Positions 57,994-64,000 of a DNA stretch of 64,000 nucleotides are shown one piece after another. Origin of the DNA: Ixodes scapularis (Eukaryota; Arthropoda; Arachnida; Ixodida; Ixodidae); NCBI RefSeq assembly GCF_016920785.2, contig NW_024609846.1, positions 106,630,831-106,694,830 of the forward strand. Direction: 5' to 3'. Under the pieces are notes generated by a model. That model was not told the origin of the DNA. It saw only the letters and a program-made list of their open reading frames with translations, and made no database searches. A program made the translations under genes and the position numbers. Positions within the stretch are counted from its first letter, which is position 1. The number at the start of each line of letters is the position of its first letter.

Positions 57994-58570
57994 AATTTTA
58001 GATTCAACTGTGTCCTCCCGAGCATTGCACTTTGTGGAGGCTCGTCAAAGCCCGCTTCAGTAGCTTGGTATCTCGGTAAGACAAGATAAGGCCAGCAATG
58101 GGGTCTGTAATCTGGCGCGTGTGAAAAGCATCTATGCTTGCACGCATCGCCATTGACCCACAATCTTCCTTGTCGCAGCCACCAGATCACGTGACCGCTT
58201 GTTCTCGCTGCGAGTTGGCGAAGCCCCTGTCCGAGGGGCTCATTTAGTGCACTTCAACCGAGTGCACTTCAGCTTACCGAATATCACTTCAAGTCAATGT
58301 TACTACAGTGGTTCAGTTTAGGAACTCGAACGGCATTCACCGGAGGAGCGCGGGCTGCTGCGGTAGCGGACGAAACAGTGGCGCTGCCAGCGCAATGAGA
58401 TCGGCTCTCCCCGTGTCTTCTTCTGCACTTGCTTTGCGTGCGTGATCTGCTGCGGGCTCCGCCTGGCCGGCTGCAAATCCTCCGCTAGCGCGCATCGGTT
58501 CTGTAATGGTCAACTAATCTCAAGCTGTAAATCCACTTTCTTTTTAATCGCCGATTCGAGATGGCTGTTG
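57991..58570. other. No gene recognised
   Basis: Contains a doubled AGTGCACTTCA word (58234 and 58253) and CAGATCACGTGACCG at 58183. No domain. Confidence 0.45.
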
Positions 58571-59911
58571 TTATGGCGCGTTCACACTGGAAGCGGATCC
58601 GCGTTCGCGAAGCGGATCCGCGCGTTCTCAACCGCAAAGCGGCTTGGATCGAGCGGTTGGAGCGCGTTTTTGCCAACCGCTTCAGGACCGATTTCTCCCA
58701 ACCGCTTTCACGAACCGCAAAGCGGCAACCAATCACAACGCGACGCTGACGTGACGTCAGTGACTTTCGAAACAAGATGGCACCTGTCGCTGGTGAGGCG
58801 TCCAAGGTGGTGTAGTCCTAGCGCTGTAGTCTTAGCTTTCGACAAATCAACGGAGAAACTTGATGTTCACGTCCATCACTTGAATCCGCCGCGAAAGGAA
58901 TTGACTCGGTAATTTTAACGGGCTTCGCACCGGTTATTTGGTTCGGGTAAGAGTTTGTTTATTATTCCAAATGCCACAGCCCAAGCTCGCTGCCTTGTTA
59001 ATCTCTGCCTGTAGAACGTCGGAAACCGCCCCTGATCGACCGAAATGTCAGCCTTTCTACCCACTAAGATAGTCGCGTGAACTATTGAAAGATTTCGACA
59101 CCGTGCATGACCACCACGAAGGCCGATAGAGACGTCGTGAGCTTGATTGCGTAAGCAACGCACTACCGCGGAGGGGGCAGGGTACCTGCGCTAGCTCGAC
59201 CTGTAACGTTTACTACTCATAAAATAAGTAAAGGGAAGCTACTCAAGGAATAAAGTGCACGTACCAGACAATGCAGAGGTAATCCATACGGCGTTTATTT
59301 GAGCTTAATGTCAAACAAACAGTAGACTCGATCGACGAGCGAGTGACGAGAGGAGAGTCCGCCACCAACGAAGCCTCGACCGGCTAGCACCGAACACATT
59401 CCCCCGCACCACGGTCCGCCCCACCGCTCACAACTTCGAAAATGATAAGAGCGAACGAAGGGGAAAAACTGGCCCTCTATCCCGAAAATAAGGTCAGCTA
59501 TTTATGCGGGAAGAGCCCACTTCGAAGAAAAGGTCGGGGGCATCCTGTTCTGAGTCAGCAAGGCGCGCCTAGCTGGGCTTTGCTTGTGGGCGAAGTCGAG
59601 GGAATCACAGGCGAGTTTGGCAGGACCATGCTTCTTTTTTCGCCGCCTGAACTTGTGAGTCGTGATGCGTGCGAACATACCGGAGAAAAATCTTCAGAGT
59701 GCCAAAATAGCAGAAGTTTGGCTTTGGATCTAGAACTAAAGTGGATTTTGGATTGTAAAACAGGGTTGCCAAAGGCAAGTCTCAAAAGATCACGCGTGAT
59801 CGCCGAGAAACCGCCAACCGCGTCTCGGTGTGTCTGAACGGGGTCGCTCGCGAACCGCATCCGCGACCGCTTCGCGAACGCGGATCCGCTTCCAGTGTGA
59901 ATGCGCCATTA
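58571..59911. mobile_element. 1.34 kb TIR transposon (non-autonomous)
   Basis: The left end TATGGCGCGTTCACACTGGA and the right end, inverted, TAATGGCGCATTCACACTGG continue together through AGCGGATCCGCGTTCGCGAA. TGTTGT lies next to both ends, which may be a target duplication. Near the left end further copies of the AACCGC / GCGGTT word form subterminal repeats (58636-58730). The interior, about 59200-59700, has LTR-like text but no transposase. Confidence 0.75.
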
Positions 59912-60339
59912 GTGTTGTAACAGTTGGACAGAGTCCACCGGGGCGTCCAGCGCACACTTTGAGGGAGTCAACATAGCCCAAGAACACTCCCAATTATTTG
60001 AGGGATGATAGCAATTGCTGAGTCGTACATTGACTTCTATACCTTGCCTCTGGCATCAACTTTCGTTCTATTTTTACAACCAGAGGGAGATCCCTTTTGA
60101 ATGTCACAGCCCTCATCACAGAAACTACGCCTTGCTTCTCCATAAGTTTGAAGAAAATCATGTGATCCTCGGGTGTCCTTTTACATTACCATTTCATGAC
60201 TGGCGACTATGTTCCTAAAATTTCGAAACTGATTTCGAAAACGTAGGTGAGCTTGTCTGTTCAGCTGCTGTCATCATCGACCGCTTCGGGTTCGTATTGT
60301 ATGGTCGCATCAAGGGTGAAATAAGTGGCTGCAGCCTGA

Positions 60340-60425
60340 GCGAGTGTGCGGGGACACTCGGAAACGGCATCGTTTGTGCGGGGACACTGAAACGGCATCG
60401 TGCGGGGACACTCGGAAACAGCATC
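60340..60425 (+). repeat. Short tandem repeat, about 28-bp unit, three units
   Basis: TGCGGGGACACTCGGAAACG occurs three times between 60347 and 60420 with small indels (GTGTGCGGGGACACT, GTGCGGGGACACTGAAACGG, GTGCGGGGACACTCGGAAAC). Each unit ends GGCATC or AGCATC. Confidence 0.85.
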
Positions 60426-60874
60426 TATTACCATTGGACCTTGGCCATCAAAACCGTCTGCCCATCAGTGACGTGCGAGCAATGACGATGAATGTCGTCA
60501 AGTAAATATGCAAGTCGCAGTTTTTTATGTGACAGGCTGAATGAAAAAATAAACATGTAAGACAAAGGCAACATAACCATGAGAGATGTTGTCGTGTTGT
60601 CGTTGGCTTACCATGTTTATTCTTTCTTCAATTCTTCAATACACCAACAGGCTTATCGTCAGGGGCTCCAGAAGTATATCTGATGTGTGGGTCAGGTTGC
60701 AAGAGTGTGAACGGACCTTAACTCGTATAGAAGGAGCCGCACGAGCTAACTGCGCGTTTGCGAAGCGAGCATCAACTCAACTTCGCCGAAAATGTACGGA
60801 AAAGTCACATGACCCGCCCATTCTCGACGTCAACCCGCAAACCATCATAAAACCCGTGGCTCCTTAGGATATGC

Positions 60875-60952
60875 CTCCCCAAACGCATGAACTCACCGAC
60901 CTCATGAACTCGCGCCCCTCAGCGAACTCACGCCCCTCACCAAACTCATGCC
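60875..60952 (+). repeat. CATGAACTC/CGCCCCTCA tandem words
   Basis: AACTC followed by CGCCCCTCA recurs two to three times (GAACTCGCGCCCCTCAGCG, GAACTCACGCCCCTCACC, AAACTCATGCCC). It abuts the start of the THAP transposon. Confidence 0.7.
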
Positions 60953-61614
60953 CTAAAAGGGACACTGACACCCCCCAAAATTTGTTTTCCTTTTTTGTCA
61001 CGCGATTCATTATGGTGTCGGAATACTACCCAATTAATATTTTGCTACAGAGTCACGCATTTTTTTTAATAAAGCCAAAAAACGCAACTGCTCGAAACCG
61101 ATACCGAAACTACTGCACCCCACGTAGGAGTGGAGAGGATAGAAGGAGTGGCGGAAGTCACGTGGCTACACCCAACCGTGCGTTTTTTTTTCTCCGCACG
61201 TAGCCGACGAAGTGCGTTTATCCGCCGCGCGATTCCTTTGCAGTTATGTTTGTTTCGCTCGCTGTTCTGTACTTCAAGATGAGTTGTTTTCTACATTTAA
61301 GTGTCGGCAATTATAAAAAAAATTGCCGACATTTAAATGTGTCGGCAATACTATATTATAGTACTGAGTGCCCGTGGTGAATTCCCGTGATTGGCTCCGA
61401 AAAGAACACTCGCAAGATGTTGCGTGAAGAGCTGCGTCACATGTCCTGCATCTGAAAGTGGCATTGTGCGGCAGAGTGCACAAGTTTCCGAAAGATCAAC
61501 GTGTCGGGATCAATGGCTGGCTGCAATTCCTGTAGAACAGTTACGCGAAGCTCGGAAAGCGGACGCTACCCGATTCATATGCTCCTTGCATCTTGTGGAA
61601 AGTGACAACATTGA
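60953..61614 (+). mobile_element. 5' end of a second THAP transposon (Kolobok-like)
   Basis: Starts CTAAAAGGGACACTGACACC, close to the TTAAAGGG ends at 38216 and 39554. A 430-base leader is followed by a THAP domain at 61391, the same spacing as in the element at 38216-39554. The leader shares the CGTTTTTTTTTC...GCGAAGTGCGTTT style segment. The element is cut at 61614 by a SINE and beyond it by Harbinger repeat copy 2; no 3' end was seen. The leader also holds a perfect small hairpin (TGTCGGCAATTATA...ATTGCCGACA, 61302-61330). Confidence 0.55.
61391..61614 (+). pseudogene. THAP zinc-finger domain, frameshifted
   Basis: The frame reads MAPKRT (from TTG, where a functional copy would have ATG), then CCVKSCVTCPASESGIV. 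A different frame then holds VHKFPKDQRV, and back in the first frame come QWLAAIPVEQLREARKADAT and RFICSLHLVESDNIE. Together these give the THAP pattern C-x4-C, HKFP, W and C-x2-H, with two compensating frameshifts around HKFP and Leu for Phe after the last His. The SINE at 61615 ends the ORF. Confidence 0.7.
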
Positions 61615-61798
61615 GGGGGATCGGTGGCCGAGTGCGCTAAAACCCACACCCAGCTCGACCCGCGTGGAGCGAAAGCGGCGCTGCAGAACCCAGAGATCCT
61701 GGGCTCGAGCCCCAACCCTGCCCGTTTCGATCTGGACGAGCATCGTACCGGCGTGCGGTCGTGTATCACTACTGTGTGAGCAGGTTAAAGACCCCCGG
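61615..61798 (+). mobile_element. tRNA-derived SINE, copy 3
   Basis: Starts GGGGGATCGGTGGCCGAGTG and has CCTGGGCTCGAGCCCC (B-box region), CTGCCCGTTTCGATCTGGAC, GAGCATCGTACCGGCG, a CGTGTATCACTACTG segment and the GTTAAAGACCCC tail. It is the most complete copy in the window. It is inserted in the THAP ORF and is itself followed directly by the Harbinger repeat. Confidence 0.75.
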
Positions 61799-62335
61799 GT
61801 CGCTAAACTCGTCAAGCACAACTTTGTGCCCAAAGTTTTTCGGAACGCGCTAATTGGACTCGCGGGACGCTGACGTCGCGCCGAGCGAGGTGTCAATCAT
61901 TCGAACGCTCATTTCTTTGAGAGAGGCAGAATGTAGCAAAGTTCATCAAAACGCGCGTGCAGCGCGTGAGGGGCGCGAGGAGCCCACTGATTGAACCGGT
62001 TCGCCGATGACGTAGCGCCCGTTTGTCCCTACATCCCTACGCCAAGCTAAAATTAATGCTCTGCAGATTTTCCCTAGGCGACCTGCTGACGCTCCAAATC
62101 CCCCGAAAGTTTGTGTAAAAAAAAAGTGATTAGAAACCTCGTTTGTCGAAGTTGTCGCTGACGTCAAAGTGACGTTTTTCGAAGTTTGCGAGAGCCGTGG
62201 TATGAGCTCGAGATCTTCGGTCCGGATCGAGGCGAAGTTAAACTTTGTCAACATGGCGCTGCCGTACGCTGCGGCCGAGCTCATCTTCCGCCACCATCGG
62301 CGTCGCTACCAAGACCACCGGGGACGCCTTTCAAT

Positions 62336-62605
62336 TTCCCGACGACGACTTTTGGCGACAGTACCGGCTATCGAAAGCCGTTGTGCGTTGACTCTGCGAC
62401 GAGCTTCGTTCGGCGCCCGGACTTCGAGGCGGCGGACAATCGCGTCTACCATGACCGTGGAACCACAAGTTCTCTGCGCGCTCCGGTTCTTCGGAACCGG
62501 TAGCTTTCAAGGCACGGGGGCAACTGACGAGCACCTGTCAGCCTCCCACATGACTGTGAGCCCGGCTGAGAATTTTTGCGGCTGCCGTCGTTTTTTTTTT
62601 CTGTA
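62336..62605 (+). pseudogene. HARBI1-like transposase N-terminal fragment, copy 2
   Basis: Reads FPDDDFWRQYRLSKAVVR, TGA, LCDEL, and in another frame VLCALRFFGTGSFQG and SASHMTVS. The same Trp-to-TGA stop as in copy 1 is present. The downstream nuclease is absent. In this copy the helix-turn-helix end is further decayed (SPAENF). Confidence 0.65.
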
Positions 62606-63055
62606 ATATCCGAAGAGGTACTAATAAGCTGGTATACAATTCAGAATGTTTGAAAACAAGCAAGGACCGGGGTAATTCTTGGGTAGGGTCGAGTCTCCCG
62701 GCGGCCGGCAGAATTATTTACCCGAAATTCTGCTGCCAGTCGTCACGCATTGGCGGACAACTCAGTTCATGGAACGACGTGTCATCGACAGATCGTTTCA
62801 TCGGCATGCGATGTAATCACATGAAAGAGATTTTCTTCCGTTTGAGGGATATACACCTTAAACATTTTCGCACCTTTATACATGTAAGTGGGGTGTCCCA
62901 TTACTAACACCCTAATAGGTACAGCAATAAACCTTATAAAAAAATGTAAACCTCACACCTTTAAAAATCTGTGATCTCTTAAACATGTTTCTTACAACGT
63001 GTGATAATGCACTACACATTTATAAAGATGTAAAACTACAATACCCCTTTTCGTC

Positions 63056-63178
63056 AGGCACGTAGCCAGGGGGGGGGGGCATAAGGCCCGCCTCTCTGAA
63101 ATCTTCCATTTTGCTTGGGCCCCCTCTCCTCTCCCCCCTCATAGAGCACTTTGTCATGGGCGCCCCCCCCCCCCTTGG
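63056..63178. repeat. G/C-run segment in Harbinger copy 2
   Basis: Starts GTCAGGCACGTAGCCAGG and a G run of ten, and ends with a run of 12 C followed by TTGGGG. It replaces the matching AT-rich part of copy 1, so it is a later insertion or conversion tract. Confidence 0.6.
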
Positions 63179-63564
63179 GGTGTACACAGTGGCCCGGGAC
63201 CCAATAAAATGACTGAACAAATAAATTACACAAACCAGTCGCCGAAACAGACAGTTGCTTCTTGGCGAGTGTCAAGGCAATTTGGGCTTAAAACCGGCTT
63301 CAATATTGGCCGGATGTACGGTTTTGCGCCTCGTCCCGACATCCGGCAGGTATGGGTGTACCGATGCAAATAAACGATTTATGTCTAATAGGACTGGCAC
63401 CACTGATCTCTTATGCCCGTTTCCCTCTACAGCGACAGACAGAGACAAACGACAGCGACAAGCCTCAAACCAGAGTCTTTCGCGATTTGAGAGGTTTGTA
63501 TACCCTATTGAAAAATCCACCAGCCCGGGTCTGGTGTGTTTCTGACGTTTACATCAGAGCGGAA

Positions 63565-63690
63565 ATTCAGACACGGGTCTTGGCGTGTTCTGGTGTCCTG
63601 GTGTGTTCTAGTGTTCTGACGTGTTCTAGTATCCTGACGTGTTCTATTGTCCTGACGTGTTCTAGTGTCTTGGCGTGTTCTGATGTGACC
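63565..63690 (+). repeat. 18-bp minisatellite
   Basis: About six units of GTGTTCTAGTGTCCTGAC with point changes. On minus, every unit encodes Arg-Thr-Arg-Gln-Asp-Thr-like hexapeptides, but no gene supports translation. There are no spacers, so it is not a CRISPR array. Confidence 0.9.
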
Positions 63691-64000
63691 CGGCCGACCT
63701 AGTGTCTTCTGAGGTGACCTAGTCATGCATGCAGAATATAATTTAAATGCAGAAAGGACTGCTGATGACAACAGCAAGCAAATTGTGCAAAAAGACTGCT
63801 AATTTTTTGCAGGTTTAGGTGTCCATTCTGCCATGAAACAAAACTACAAAGACAAAGAGAATGGAACTTACTATTTTATTTTTTTCCCAACATGCACCAC
63901 TCGCAAACACTCTCATGCAGACTGGGCTGTCCACGGCTCTTTTCTTCCATGCCACTTTTGCCAGCACATCTGGATGGCTAAGATGATGGCTTCGGCAAGT
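63691..64000 (-). other. Possible 3' end of a minus-strand gene or transposon
   Basis: On minus the last 110 bases read ILAIQMCWQKWHGRKEPWT, then stop, and an AATAAA-like AAAAAATAAAATAG follows at about 63868-63885. This could be a 3'-terminal exon that starts outside the window. Family not recognised. Confidence 0.2.

Larger units (their letters stand above)
59912..60952. other. No gene; minisatellites
   Basis: Apart from the tandem repeats listed separately, no gene or domain was found. Confidence 0.45.
61799..63409 (+). repeat. Direct repeat copy 2: PIF/Harbinger-derived segment
   Basis: Second copy of 1851-3547, same orientation, roughly 90% identical by eye. It differs by a 33-base insertion near 61906 (GCTCATTTCTTTGAGAGAG) and by a G/C-run segment at 63056-63178 replacing AT-rich sequence. 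It lies about 60 kb from copy 1. Confidence 0.75.

Noticed and set aside
63565..63690. CRISPR array
   Set aside because: Units abut with no unique spacers, and the genome is eukaryotic.
1..64000. Bacterial symbiont operons or defence systems
   Set aside because: No polycistronic gene order, no ribosome binding sites, introns present and transposons of animal type throughout.

Overview
The window is eukaryotic nuclear DNA, most likely from an ixodid tick or a close chelicerate relative. Coding exons are few, split by GT-AG introns and far apart. The rest is a dense, nested mosaic of transposable elements, and there are no operons, ribosome binding sites or bacterial genes. Tick is inferred from the mix of element types (Penelope-like, CR1/L2-like LINEs, tRNA-derived SINEs, THAP transposons) and from an M13 peptidase homologue, a family strongly expanded in ticks. 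The species cannot be set from the sequence alone.

Two host genes are supported. An SLC13-type sodium/anion cotransporter lies on the minus strand at 7127-7912: three exons of its 5' end with clean splice sites. Its later exons were not found below 7127. An M13 (neprilysin-like) membrane protein lies on the plus strand, with exons 29402-30049, 48716-49701 and 52523-52979. Splice phases agree (0/0 and 2/2). Its HExxH zinc motif is destroyed, so it reads as a pseudopeptidase. Its 18.7 kb and 2.8 kb introns hold most of the transposons.

Layout. 1-1850: two LINE fragments tail to tail. 1851-3547: a PIF/Harbinger remnant whose second copy is at 61799-63409. 6895-9230: Penelope-like fragments on both sides of the SLC13 exons. 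9315-14870: a Gypsy-type LTR retrotransposon with a 5-bp target duplication, broken by a 146-bp tandem duplication, several stops and a 1.2 kb insertion (13212-14416) that carries an exon resembling the start of BEND5-type BEN proteins. 15490-17977: a large palindromic element with tRNA-like arms and dense TGACGTCA and CACGTG arrays, sitting in a SINE. 19380-20072: a TTAA-flanked inverted-repeat element containing two hairpins. 20090-27250: LINE and Penelope remnants. 27341-28040: a SINE split by a 504-bp inverted-repeat element. 32198-33487: an LTR. 36223-37308: a second CCAGGGCC-ended palindromic element. 37369-40245: a degenerate acidic-gag LTR element split by a TTAA-flanked, THAP-encoding (Kolobok-like) transposon. 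41815-42985: a miniature LTR element split by a hairpin element. 51190-52080 and 54455-57990: LINEs, the second carrying RNase H and split by a third CCAGGGCC element. 58571-59911: another inverted-repeat transposon. 60953-61614: a second THAP transposon 5' end, cut off by a SINE and the second Harbinger copy. 63565-63690: an 18-bp minisatellite.

The genes do not form a pathway. The useful reading is genomic archaeology: many insertions can be ordered by nesting, and several families occur two to four times within 64 kb.
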